Under the pieces are notes generated by a model. That model searched no databases and had not been told where the DNA came from. It saw nothing but the letters and a program-made list of their open reading frames with translations. DNA of 64,000 nucleotides from WHSO01 sp963732875 (lineage in GTDB: Bacteria; Pseudomonadota; Alphaproteobacteria; SMXQ01). Of the stretch, positions 6,974 through 16,093 are shown piece by piece (within the stretch, counting starts at the first letter, position 1; every line of letters starts with the position of its first letter). The stretch lies in assembly GCA_963732875.1 (NCBI GenBank), contig CAVTBD010000004.1:1-64000 (forward strand). Reading direction: 5' to 3'. Made by a program: the position numbers and the translations under genes.

Positions 6974-9612
6974 ATGAACCTCGTCGTCGTCGAATCGCCG
7001 GCCAAAGCCAAGACGATCAACCGCTACCTGGGCCCCGATTACAAGGTTCTGGCCTCGTACGGCCATGTCCGCGACCTGCCGCCCAAGGACGGCTCGGTGC
7101 GCCCGGACGAGGGTTTCGCCATGAGCTGGGCGCTGCAGCCCAAGGCCGCCGCCCGGGTCGACGCCATCGCCAAGGAGCTCAAGGGCGCCGATACCCTGGT
7201 GCTCGCCACCGACCCCGACCGCGAGGGCGAGGCGATCTCCTGGCACGTGCTCGAGCTTTTGCGCCAGAAGGGCGTGCTCGACGGCGTCGCGGTCAAGCGC
7301 GTGGTGTTCCACGAGATCACCAAGACCGCCGTGCTCGACGCCATCGCCCACCCGCGCGACCTCGACCAGCCGCTGATCGAGGCCTATCTGGCGCGGCGCG
7401 CGCTCGACTACCTGGTCGGATTCACGCTCTCGCCGGTGCTGTGGCGCAAGCTGCCGGGCTCGCGCTCGGCCGGGCGCGTGCAGTCGGTCGCGCTGCGCCT
7501 GGTGTGCGAGCGCGAGGCCGAGGTCGAGGTGTTCGTGCCGCGCGAGTACTGGTCCGTGGACGCCGCATTCAACACCGTCACCCAGGGCAATTTCACCGCC
7601 CATCTCTCGCACCTTTCCGACAAGAAGCTCGGCAAGTACGACATCCCCGACGAGGCCGCCGCCAAGCAGGCGGTCGCCGCCATCGAGGCGGGCCGCGGCG
7701 CGTTCACGGTCGCCACCGTCGAGCGCAAGGACGTCCACCGCAACCCGCCGCCGCCGTTCATCACCTCGACCCTGCAGCAGGAGGCCTCGCGCAAGCTCGG
7801 CTTCACCGCGCGGCGCACCATGCAGGTCGCCCAGCGCCTCTACGAGGGCATCGATATCGGCGGCGAGACCGTCGGCCTGATCACCTACATGCGTACCGAT
7901 TCGGTCAATCTCGCCAACGAGGCGCTGGCCCAGGCGCGCGCCCTGATCGAGAGCGACTACGGCAAGAGCTACCTGCCCGACCAGCCGCGCCGCTACCGGT
8001 CCTCGGCGCGCAACGCCCAGGAGGCCCACGAGGCGATCCGCCCGACCGACATGCGCCGCCGCCCGGACCAGATGCGCGGCCACCTCGAGGGCGAGCAGCT
8101 CCGGCTTTATGAACTGGTCTGGAAGCGCGCGGTGGCGAGCCAGATGGCGAGCGCCCGCCTCGAGCAGGTCGGCATCGACGTCAAGGACGGCAAGGGCACG
8201 CAGCTGCGCGCCACCGGCTCGGTGATCGCCTTCCCGGGCTTCATCAAGCTCTACCAGGAAGGCCGCGACGATCCCGCGACGGAAGCCGACGGCGACGAGG
8301 ACAGCCGCGTCGCTGCCCGCCGGTCAAGGAGGGCGACCGCCTCGACCTCGGCACGGTCGCGCCCGAGCAGCATTTCACCCAGCCGCCGCCGCGCTACACC
8401 GAGGCCTCGCTGGTCAAGAAGCTCGAGGAGCTCGGCATCGGCCGCCCCTCCACCTACGCCTCGATCATGTCGGTGCTGCAGGAGCGCGACTACGTCCGGC
8501 TCGAGAACAAGCGCTTCATCCCCGAGGACCGCGGCCGCGTCGTCACCGCGTTCCTGACCAGCTTCTTCAGCCACTACGTGGAATACGAGTTCACCGCCCA
8601 GCTCGAGAACCTGCTCGACGACATCTCGGCCGGGCGCGCCAACTGGAAGGCGGTGCTGGCCGACTTCTGGACCGCGTTCGCCAAGGCGGTCGGCGAGACC
8701 AAGGACCTCACCATCACCAACGTGATCGACGCGCTCGACGAGGATCTCGGCCGCCATTTCTTCCCGGCCGCCGCCGACGGCAGCGATCCGCGCAAGTGCC
8801 CGGCCTGCGGCAATGGCCGCCTTGGCCTCAAGCTCGGCAAGTTCGGCGCCTTCATCGGCTGTTCCAACTATCCCGAGTGCCGCTTCACCAAGAAGCTCGT
8901 GGTCCCCGGCAACGGCGACGACGAGGCCGAGGCCGCGCTCGCCCAGGGACCGATCGAGCTCGGCGCCGATCCCGGCACCGGCGCCGCCATCACCGTGCGC
9001 AAGGGCCCCTACGGCCCCTATATCCAGTTGGGCGAGGCGGAATCGAAGAAGGACAAGCCCAAGCGCGTGTCCGTGCCCAAGGGCGTTTCGCCGCTCGACG
9101 TCACGCTCGAGCGCGCCATCGGCCTCCTGTCGCTGCCGCGCGAGATCGGCCCCCATCCCGAGGACGGCAAGCCGGTCAAGGCCGGCATCGGCCGGTTCGG
9201 CCCCTACGTCCAGCACGACAAGAAATACGCCTCGATCCCGGCCGACGAGGACGTGCTCGCGGTCGGCCTCAACCGCGCCGTCGACCTGCTCGCCAACGCC
9301 AAGAGCCGCGGCGGGCGCAATACCGGCAAGGAGATCGGCAAGCATCCCGAGGACGGCAAGCCGGTGACGCTCCACGCCGGGCGCTACGGGCCCTACGTCA
9401 AGCATGGACGCGTCAATGCCACCGTGCCCAAGGACATGGACGCGGACAATCTCGCGCTCGATGCCGCCGTGACGCTGCTCGCCCAGCGCCGCGAGAAGAC
9501 CGGCACGAAAAAGGCACCGGCCAAGAAGGCCGCGCGCAAGTCGCCCGCCAAGAAGAAGACCGCCGCGAAGGCGAAGCAGGCCGAGCCCGCCGACGCGCCG
9601 TCCGGCGCGTAA
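6974..9612 (+). CDS. topA: DNA topoisomerase I, two close indels as read
   Basis: TopA relaxes negative supercoils by a type IA mechanism. The ATG at 6974 (MNLVVVESPAKAKTI) is preferred to the TTG one codon upstream because it keeps normal family length. The Toprim domain has the ESPAKAKT glutamate and TDPDREGE near residues 80-86. The active-site tyrosine is Y305 in GLITYMRTDS. Two extra bases within about 8304-8317 (CGCGTCGCTGCCCGCC) break the frame; corrected length is 878 residues. Downstream are one four-cysteine zinc motif, CPACGNGRLG...GCSNYPEC, then three topoisomerase C-terminal repeats with GPYGPYIQ, GRFGPYVQ and GRYGPYVK, and a lysine/alanine-rich tail. All core motifs are intact, so the break is probably a sequence error. 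Confidence 0.95.
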
Positions 9613-9624
9613 GGGTCGGCACCC

Positions 9625-11892
9625 TTGGCCCGCCAGCGCGACGACGCCCCAAAACAACCTACCCGCGACGACATCCTCGCCTACCTGCGCGACCATCCCG
9701 GGCCGGTCTCGGTTTCGGATCTCGCCCGCGCCTTCGGCGTCAAGGGCAAGGACCGCACGGCGCTGCGCCTCGCCCTGCGCGAGGCGACCGAGGAAGGCCT
9801 GATCGAGCCGCAGGCACGGCGCAAGTTCGCCGCACGCGATTCGCTGCCGAAGGTGGCGGTGCTGGAAGTGACCGGTCCGGACGGCGACGGCGAGCTGCGC
9901 GCCCGCCCGGTCAACTGGCCCGCCGGCAAGAACCCGCCCGCCATCTTCGTCGCACCGGTCCGCGGCCCCGGCCGCGACCTCGCCGCCGGCGAGCGCATCC
10001 TCGCCCGGCTCGCGCCCGACGAGGACGGCGGCTACGACGCGACAGTGCTGCGCCGCCTCGGCGCCGCGCCCACCGAGATCGTCGGCGTCTACGAGCGCGC
10101 CCAGGGACAGGGCCGCATCCGCCCCACCGACCGCCGCGCCAAGTACGACTACGGCGTGACCGCGCGCCACGCCCGCGGCGCCGAGCCTGGCGACCTGGTG
10201 CGCGCCCGCGTGCTGCCCGAGCGCAATCGCGGGCTCCGACTTGCGGAGGTGGTGGAGCGCGTCGGCCATATCGACAGCCCGGGCGCCATCGGCCTGATTG
10301 CGCTCCATTCCAACGACATCCCGATCGTCTTCCCAGCGCGCGTGATCGAGGAAGCGGACGCGGCCCGACCCGTGTCGCTCGAATATCGCGAAGACCTTCG
10401 CAAGATGCCGCTCGTCACCATCGACGACGAGGATGCGCGCGATTTCGACGACGCGGTGTTCGCTGTGCCCGACGACGCGCCCGACAACGCGGGCGGCTTC
10501 AGCCTGACCGTCGCCATCGCCGACGTCGCCTGGTACGTACACCCGGACAGCGCGCTCGACCGCGAAGCGGAAAAGCGCGGCAACTCTGTCTACCTGCCCG
10601 ACCGGGTGGTGCCGATGCTGCCCGAGGCGCTGTCCAACGGCCTGTGCTCGCTGCGCCCCCACGAGGAGCGCGCGGCGCTTGCCTGCCACATGCGGATCGA
10701 CGCGGACGGGCGGCTGCTCGATCACCGCTTCAGCCGCGCATTGATGTGCTCTGCGGCGCGGCTCACCTACCGTATCGTCCAGCGCGCCCATGACGGCACC
10801 CGCGACGCCCTGCCGGACGGATTCGACTCGACCATCGTGAAGAACCTCTACGCCGCCTATCACGCGCTCGCCAAGGCGCGGACGGCGCGCGGTACCCTCG
10901 ATCTCGACCTGCCCGAATACAAGGTGCGGATCGCCGACGGCAAGGTGGCCGAGATCGGCACGCGCGAGCGGCTCGATTCGCACCGTCTGATCGAAGAATT
11001 CATGATCGCCGCCAACGTCGCCGCGGCGGAGGCGCTGGAAGCCAGGCGCGCGCCCTGCATGTACCGCGTCCATCCCGCGCCCGACGCGGCCAAGCTCGAG
11101 GCGCTGCGCGACTTCCTCTCGACCTTCGGGCTCGAACTGCCGCGCGGCCAGGTGGCGCGCGCCGGCCAACTCGCGGGCCTACTCGCGCGGGCCGCCGAGG
11201 ACCCGTCCGCCCACATCATCCACGAAGCCGTCCTGCGGGCCCAGTCGCAGGCGCTCTACAGCCCGCGCAACCTCGGCCATTTCGGTCTCGCGCTCCGGCG
11301 CTACGCTCATTTCACCTCGCCGATCCGGCGCTACGCCGACCTGCTGGTGCACCGCGCCCTGATCGGCGCCTACCGGATGGGGCCGGGCGGCACCGGCCAC
11401 GACGTGGGCGCGCGCTACGACGAGATCGGCGAGCACATCTCCGACACCGAGCGCCGTGCCACCGCCGCCGAGCGCGAGGCCGTGGACCGCTACATGGCGC
11501 TCTATCTGTCGGAGCGGGTCGGCGCGCGCATGGCCGGACGCATCACCGGGGTGACCCGGTTCGGCCTGTTCGTCAGGCTGGCCGGGCTCGGCGCGGACGG
11601 GCTGGTGCCGCTCAGCCTGCTCGGCGACGAGCGTTTCCACCACGACGAGCACGCCCATTGCCTGGAGGGCGCGGCCTCGGGCCGGATCTACGCGCTCGGC
11701 GACGACGTCGAGGTCGAGCTGCGCGAGGCCGACGCCATCACCGGCTCCCTGGTGCTGGCCGTGGTCCGCCACCGCCCGCTGCGCCGTCCCGGCCGACCGG
11801 CGCAGCAACGCCGGCCCCGCCCTTCCGGCCGCAAGGACAGCAGGAAACCCGGCCCCCGCAAGGGCAAGAAAAGGGGCCGCCGCCGGACCTGA
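9625..11892 (+). CDS. rnr: Ribonuclease R
   Basis: RNase R is a processive 3'-5' exoribonuclease that degrades structured RNA and acts in RNA quality control. The 755-residue protein starts at TTG 9625, only 12 bases after the topA stop, which implies co-transcription. It has an N-terminal winged-helix region (DILAYLRDHPGPVSVSDLA), cold-shock OB domains, the RNB catalytic domain with DDEDARDFDDAVF near residues 270-282, and a C-terminal S1 domain (GRITGVTRFGLFVRLAG). A strongly basic tail (RKDSRKPGPRKGKKRGRR) probably helps bind RNA. The topA-rnr-DUF983 order is standard in alphaproteobacteria. Confidence 0.96.
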   Translation: MARQRDDAPKQPTRDDILAYLRDHPGPVSVSDLARAFGVKGKDRTALRLALREATEEGLIEPQARRKFAARDSLPKVAVLEVTGPDGDGELRARPVNWPAGKNPPAIFVAPVRGPGRDLAAGERILARLAPDEDGGYDATVLRRLGAAPTEIVGVYERAQGQGRIRPTDRRAKYDYGVTARHARGAEPGDLVRARVLPERNRGLRLAEVVERVGHIDSPGAIGLIALHSNDIPIVFPARVIEEADAARPVSLEYREDLRKMPLVTIDDEDARDFDDAVFAVPDDAPDNAGGFSLTVAIADVAWYVHPDSALDREAEKRGNSVYLPDRVVPMLPEALSNGLCSLRPHEERAALACHMRIDADGRLLDHRFSRALMCSAARLTYRIVQRAHDGTRDALPDGFDSTIVKNLYAAYHALAKARTARGTLDLDLPEYKVRIADGKVAEIGTRERLDSHRLIEEFMIAANVAAAEALEARRAPCMYRVHPAPDAAKLEALRDFLSTFGLELPRGQVARAGQLAGLLARAAEDPSAHIIHEAVLRAQSQALYSPRNLGHFGLALRRYAHFTSPIRRYADLLVHRALIGAYRMGPGGTGHDVGARYDEIGEHISDTERRATAAEREAVDRYMALYLSERVGARMAGRITGVTRFGLFVRLAGLGADGLVPLSLLGDERFHHDEHAHCLEGAASGRIYALGDDVEVELREADAITGSLVLAVVRHRPLRRPGRPAQQRRPRPSGRKDSRKPGPRKGKKRGRRRT

Positions 11893-11992
11893 TGTCGCCG
11901 TTTTCGTGATACATTGCCGAGGGCAACTTGCCATTCACCGGTGGCTTCCCAATATCTGTCGCGCATCCCGACCTTTTTCAGCAGAGCGTGCC

Positions 11993-12382
11993 ATGTCCCT
12001 GACCCCCTCCACCGCCCGTTCAATCAACCGCGACCAGTGGCGCGCCGCCATGCTCCGCGGCCTCCACGGCAAGTGTCCGGCCTGCGGCCAGGGACGGCTG
12101 TTCACCGGCTATTCCCGCCTCAACGACGCCTGCAGCCACTGCGGCACACCGCTCCTGCCGCACCGCGCCGACGATGCGCCCCCCTATTTCACTATCTTCA
12201 TCGTCGGCCACATCATCATTCCGGCGATGCTGATCCTGGAGCGCCTCGCCCATCCCCCGACCTGGGTGCACCTCGCGCTGTGGCTGCCGCTCACCCTCGT
12301 GCTCTCCCTGGTCCTGCTGCCGCGCATCAAAGGCGCCGTGGTCGGCCTGCAATGGGCGCTCGGCATTCGCAGGGACGAATGA
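11993..12382 (+). CDS. DUF983 family membrane protein
   Basis: This protein of 129 residues from the ATG at 11993 has two CxxC pairs near its N-terminus (CPACGQGRLF and CSHCGTPL), which probably bind zinc. Two hydrophobic segments follow (FTIFIVGHIIIPAMLIL and WLPLTLVLSLVLLP). This is the DUF983 pattern, and the gene sits after rnr as it commonly does. Its role is unknown. Its TGA overlaps the ATG of the S41 protease gene by ATGA at 12379-12382, so the two are translationally coupled. Confidence 0.9.
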   Translation: MSLTPSTARSINRDQWRAAMLRGLHGKCPACGQGRLFTGYSRLNDACSHCGTPLLPHRADDAPPYFTIFIVGHIIIPAMLILERLAHPPTWVHLALWLPLTLVLSLVLLPRIKGAVVGLQWALGIRRDE

Positions 12383-13992
12383 CGCACAACGCGCCGGATC
12401 ATGCAGCGCGGGCGCGCCGTTTCCCGCTGCCGGCAATGTTCGCGGCGCTGGCGCTCGCGCTGATCCTTGCCGCCTGTGCCTCGGACGACGCCAACAAGCC
12501 GCGCGCCTATGCCGACGGGCCGGCGCGCGAGGTCCTCGCCAAGGCGTACGAGACCCTCTACGACAAGTACATCGAGCCGGTCGAGGCCTCCGACCTCGCA
12601 CTGCACGGCATCGCCGGGCTGGCAACGCTGGAGCCGTCGCTGTCGGTACGGCGCGACGGCGATACCGTGCGGGTCTTCTTCGGCCCCACCCAGATCGAAC
12701 GCTTCACGGCGCCGGCGAAGGACGACGTCACCGGCTGGGCTCGTGCGACGGTGCGCGCTATCGACGCCGGACGGCACGTCTCCGCGACGCTGGAGAACGC
12801 CGGTGCCGAGGACATCTACAAGGCGGTGCTGGGCGGGGCGCTCGCGCCGCTCGATCCGCACACGCGCTACGCGGGCGTGCGCGCGGCGCGCGACTACCGC
12901 GCCCAGCGCGAGGGCTTCGGCGGCATCGGCGTGCGCCTTAATTTCGACCATGGCCTGCCGCAGATCATCTCGGTGCTACCCGACACCCCGGCCGAGGCCA
13001 GCGCGCTCAAGGCGGGCGACGTGCTCATCGGGGTGAACGGGGAATCAGTCGAGGGACTCGACCGCGACACGGTGATCTGGCAGCTGCGCGGCGAGGTCGG
13101 CACGCCCGTGAGTGTCACGGTCACCCGCAAGGACCTGGGCGATCCCGTGACAGTCGTGCTCAAGCGCGCGCTGATCGTCTCCCAGACAGTCCACCTGCGC
13201 TACAACCGCGGCTTCGCCGACATCACCATCTCCGGCTTCAACCAGCGCACCGCGCGCAATCTCTTACGCGCGCTCGATGACGTGACGCACCGGCGCACCA
13301 GGGTGAAGGGCATCGTGCTCGATCTGCGCGGCAATCCCGGCGGGCTGCTCGATCAGGCGGTTGCGGTCACCGACGCCTTCCTCGACCACGGCCGCATCGT
13401 GTCCACGCGCGGACGCCATCCCGACAGCTTCCAGCTGTTCAACGCTACCGGGCGCGATCTCGTGGCGAACATGCCGATGGCGGTCCTGGTCAACGGCCAG
13501 TCCGCCTCGGCCGCGGAGATCGTCACCGCCGCCCTACAGGACCAGGGACGGGCGATCGTGGTCGGCTCCAATTCCTACGGCAAGGGTACGGTCCAGAACA
13601 TCACGCGGCTGCCCAACGACGGCGAGTTGGTCCTGACCTGGTCGCGCTTCTACGCGCCCTCGGGCTACGCGCTCGAGAAGCTCGGCATCATGCCGAACTT
13701 CTGCACCAGCCGGCCGCCGGTCCAGCACGCCAACGCACCGGTGGCCGGCGACACGGCCAGCGTCGCCACCCTCGATCGTGATGTGACCGAATCGACCATC
13801 ATCCTGACCGCGTGGCGCACCCACGTGGGCTACGACGCCAAGAGCGGCGAGGGACTGCGGGAGCGCTGCCCGCGGCGCGCCGAGAAGCCCGACGACGATC
13901 TTGCCGTGGCCGAGCGGGTACTGACCGACGGCCAGCTCTACGCCCAGGCATTGGGCGCCTCCCAGCCATCCCTGGCGAAATCGCGGGACTGA
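12379..13992 (+). CDS. S41 family carboxyl-terminal processing peptidase, lipoprotein
   Basis: This 537-residue protease probably trims periplasmic proteins from a membrane anchor. The signal sequence ends in a lipobox, LILAAC, with the acylated cysteine at C33. A PDZ domain covers about 175-255 (GGIGVRLNF...GDVLIGVNG). The catalytic domain has LDLRGNPGG, then S377 in QSASAAEI and K402 in YGKGTVQ. The 25-residue spacing equals that of the Ser-Lys dyad in E. coli Prc. The gene overlaps DUF983 by four bases. Compared with CtpA-type enzymes the N-terminal helical region (about 40-170) is long. Substrates cannot be told from sequence. Confidence 0.92.
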   Translation: MTHNAPDHAARARRFPLPAMFAALALALILAACASDDANKPRAYADGPAREVLAKAYETLYDKYIEPVEASDLALHGIAGLATLEPSLSVRRDGDTVRVFFGPTQIERFTAPAKDDVTGWARATVRAIDAGRHVSATLENAGAEDIYKAVLGGALAPLDPHTRYAGVRAARDYRAQREGFGGIGVRLNFDHGLPQIISVLPDTPAEASALKAGDVLIGVNGESVEGLDRDTVIWQLRGEVGTPVSVTVTRKDLGDPVTVVLKRALIVSQTVHLRYNRGFADITISGFNQRTARNLLRALDDVTHRRTRVKGIVLDLRGNPGGLLDQAVAVTDAFLDHGRIVSTRGRHPDSFQLFNATGRDLVANMPMAVLVNGQSASAAEIVTAALQDQGRAIVVGSNSYGKGTVQNITRLPNDGELVLTWSRFYAPSGYALEKLGIMPNFCTSRPPVQHANAPVAGDTASVATLDRDVTESTIILTAWRTHVGYDAKSGEGLRERCPRRAEKPDDDLAVAERVLTDGQLYAQALGASQPSLAKSRD

Positions 13993-14143
13993 CCTCACCC
14001 GCGGCTCGTCGCTCCCGGCTGCGTCCCCACGCCATGGGCATACCGGTCGTTACTTGTCACAGATTGATCCCATGCCGTCTGCCGGCACTGTCCTCTAGCG
14101 TGACACCGTGGACCGAAGGCGCGGCAGGGGGTTAACCGGCAAC

Positions 14144-14935
14144 ATGCCAATCCAATTCCGCACTGGAGCCATTTCGCGATGGCTCGTGATGGTCGGTGGC
14201 GCGCTGATTGCGATTGCCGTGATGCTGCCGTTGCTGGCACTGCATGCTGGCGACAGTGTCGTCTTCACCGATTTCGGCCAGTTCGACCTCCGCAACGTCG
14301 GTAATTTCCTCGTTCTGTTCACCACTGTCGAAGCCGTGATGGCCGCCCTGTTGGCCGGTCTGATCCTGTGCACGGCGGCAGGCCGGAACGTTCATAGTCG
14401 GCGCTACTGGCAAGGCTTGACCGCGATCTTCACCTATCTCGCGCTGGACGAGACGGTCAAGCTGCGCAACTCGTTCAATCACGTCCATGGCCCCACCGGT
14501 AAATGGTTCACCGTACTGGAGCCGGTGCCCTGGATCTGGTTCTACCTCCCTGCCGCGATCGTGATTGCCGTTCTCTATGTCGGGTTCCTGGCGCGGCAGC
14601 CGCGTCCGCTCGCGGCAGGTTTTGTGCTCGGTGGCGTACTTTACCTAGCCGGGCTCACCGGAATGGCCGCGGCCGACATCCTCGCCAAAGGTCACGAGGG
14701 CATGGCGCATGGCGGGCTCGACAATCTTCTCATCGCGCTTCTTGCCCAATCGCTCCGGATCAGCGGCATGCTCCTGACCGTCCATGCCCTCCTGCAGCAT
14801 CTCGAACGATCGGGAGAGAGGTTCGCGATCACGGTCGCGGCGGCGGCATTCCACGAACGGGTGCCGACGGTGCAAAATGTGACGGAACCGGCGCTGCACG
14901 GCACCGAACGAAACGGTGGGAGGCGCATGGGATGA
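14144..14935 (+). CDS. Multi-pass membrane protein, first of a tandem paralogous pair
   Basis: This 263-residue protein of unknown function starts at the ATG at 14144 (a GTG at 14108 in frame is possible). About six hydrophobic segments are visible. The conserved block RYWQGLTAIFTYLALDETVK (87-106), NH at 112-113 and PWIWFYLPAA (129-138) is shared with the next gene, showing duplication. Charged D102-E103 and the NH pair lie at or near membrane segments and could bind a metal or proton, which is inference. The stop codon overlaps the start of the next gene (ATGA), so both are probably made in fixed ratio. I do not know the family name. A long hydrophilic C-terminal tail (from about 225) is unlike the partner. 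Confidence 0.82.
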   Translation: MPIQFRTGAISRWLVMVGGALIAIAVMLPLLALHAGDSVVFTDFGQFDLRNVGNFLVLFTTVEAVMAALLAGLILCTAAGRNVHSRRYWQGLTAIFTYLALDETVKLRNSFNHVHGPTGKWFTVLEPVPWIWFYLPAAIVIAVLYVGFLARQPRPLAAGFVLGGVLYLAGLTGMAAADILAKGHEGMAHGGLDNLLIALLAQSLRISGMLLTVHALLQHLERSGERFAITVAAAAFHERVPTVQNVTEPALHGTERNGGRRMG

Positions 14936-15705
14936 CCGGCCCCCCGGGAGCCGCGGGGCGACGGGACGTTTCCACGGCGGAAATCCACCTGTCCGTCGGA
15001 GGGCTCGTGGGATGGCTGGCGGCCATTATCTGCATTCTCGGCATGATCGGCGTCGCCATGCCAGTTCTCGCCTACCTGACGGGCCATGACGTCGCGCGTG
15101 CCACCTTTCATCTTCTCAACGTCCGGCACGAGGGCAGCATCCCTACCCTGTTTTCAAGCAGCCTGCTCGCGATGGCGTCGATCCTGCTGTTTGTGGTTTC
15201 CGCCATGGAGAAGCGCCACGGTGGCCGCGACGTCGCCTACTGGCGCGGCCTCGGCTTCGCGTTTGCTTACCTGGCGGTGGACGAGACCGCGCAACTTCAC
15301 GAAACCCTGAACCATTTCAGCCTGGGCGGCACCGGATTCCTTGCGGTGTTCGACCGCTTTCCATGGGTTTGGTTCTATACACCGCTGGCTGCGCTGTTCG
15401 CCATTGCCTACGGCCGTTTCCTTCTGCGCCTGCCGCGGCGCACCGCCCTCATCTTCATCCTGTCCGGCGCGCTCTTCGTGGGCGGGGCGATCGGGGTCGA
15501 GGAGGTTGGCGCCTACCAGGTGGTCGCCGATCACATCAGCCGCGACAGCCTGGCCTATGTCCTGCGCGGAGTCTCCAAGGAGATGCTGATGTACGGCGGC
15601 GTCACGCTGTTCATCTGGTGCCTCCTCCACCGCATCAGGAACTATGGTGAGCCGCTGCATCTTGCCTTCGGCGCCGGCACGGCGGCGGGCTGGGTCGGGC
15701 CATAG
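14932..15705 (+). CDS. Multi-pass membrane protein, second of a tandem paralogous pair
   Basis: This 257-residue membrane protein overlaps the preceding gene by four bases (ATGA), with GGGAGG upstream as ribosome binding site. It repeats the partner's plan: AYWRGLGFAFAYLAVDETAQ (102-121), H123-E124, NH at 127-128, and FPWVWFYTPLAALF (143-156). Here the D-E-x4-H-E arrangement is complete, while the partner has R-N in place of H-E. About six membrane segments are predicted by eye. The function is unknown. Two diverged, co-translated paralogues suggest a heteromeric membrane complex. A GC-rich hairpin follows the stop. Confidence 0.82.
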   Translation: MTGPPGAAGRRDVSTAEIHLSVGGLVGWLAAIICILGMIGVAMPVLAYLTGHDVARATFHLLNVRHEGSIPTLFSSSLLAMASILLFVVSAMEKRHGGRDVAYWRGLGFAFAYLAVDETAQLHETLNHFSLGGTGFLAVFDRFPWVWFYTPLAALFAIAYGRFLLRLPRRTALIFILSGALFVGGAIGVEEVGAYQVVADHISRDSLAYVLRGVSKEMLMYGGVTLFIWCLLHRIRNYGEPLHLAFGAGTAAGWVGP

Positions 15706-15721
15706 CGGACCCGACACGATG

Positions 15722-15755
15722 CCCCGGAAGCACGGGCATCCATGCGTTTCCGGGG
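15722..15755. terminator. GC-rich hairpin between the membrane pair and rpmG
   Basis: CCCCGGAA (15722-15729) pairs with TTCCGGGG (15748-15755) around an 18-base loop. The GATGCCCCGG edge resembles the arms of the GTCAT repeat family, so this may be a degenerate repeat that also slows or ends transcription of the membrane pair. No U-run follows. Confidence 0.35.
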
Positions 15756-15781
15756 CGGAGCCCGGGACGGGTCCCCGGCGC

Positions 15782-15809
15782 TTGACATCCCAGCCCGGAT
15801 GGCTATCTT
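15782..15809 (+). promoter_or_regulatory. Promoter for rpmG
   Basis: TTGACA (15782-15787) is followed after 16 bases by TATCTT (15804-15809), 35 bases before the rpmG start. The -35 is a perfect consensus and the -10 matches four of six. Confidence 0.6.
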
Positions 15810-15844
15810 CCCCGCTTCCGGAAGGTATCTGACAGGATCGGATC

Positions 15845-16012
15845 ATGGCCAAGGCGAACACCATCACCATCAAGCTCGAGTCGAGCGAAGGCACGGGTTA
15901 TTTCTACGTGGCCAAGAAGAACCCCCGCACCCAGACCGAGAAGCTGGAGATGCGCAAGTACGATCCGGTCGCGCGCAAGCACACGGTCTTCAAGGAAGCC
16001 AAGATCAAGTAG
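15845..16012 (+). CDS. rpmG: 50S ribosomal protein bL33
   Basis: This 55-residue protein of the large ribosomal subunit starts MAKANTITIKLESSEGTGYF and ends FKEAKIK. The sequence matches the cysteine-free bL33 type, without the zinc-binding CxxC pairs. It stands alone with its own promoter and a clear terminator, which agrees with monocistronic expression. Confidence 0.95.
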   Translation: MAKANTITIKLESSEGTGYFYVAKKNPRTQTEKLEMRKYDPVARKHTVFKEAKIK

Positions 16013-16043
16013 CGCGCCGGTTCGTCCGGACCACCGAAAGAAG

Positions 16044-16069
16044 AAAAGCCGGCTCACGCCGGCTTTTTT
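16044..16069 (+). terminator. Rho-independent terminator of rpmG
   Basis: AAAAGCCGGC and GCCGGCTTTTTT form a perfect stem around the loop TCAC and end in a run of six T. The A-rich left side means it could also act on the convergent pleD transcript. Confidence 0.85.
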
Positions 16070-16093
16070 GTTGCCCCGAGTGTCGCCTCCGGC

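Noticed and set aside
5609..8083. An 824-codon open frame on the minus strand across dprA and the start of topA
   Set aside because: It is antisense to two intact conserved genes, is rich in arginine, glycine and alanine without motifs, and arises from the high GC content, which suppresses stop codons.
1602..8317. Programmed ribosomal frameshifting in pyrB, pyrC, plsY or topA
   Set aside because: No slippery heptamer or shared signal lies at the shift points, the shifts differ in context, and these families are not known to use it. Sequence error is simpler.
8251..11169. A 972-codon open frame on the minus strand across topA and rnr
   Set aside because: Same reason: it mirrors codon bias of the real plus-strand genes and matches no family.
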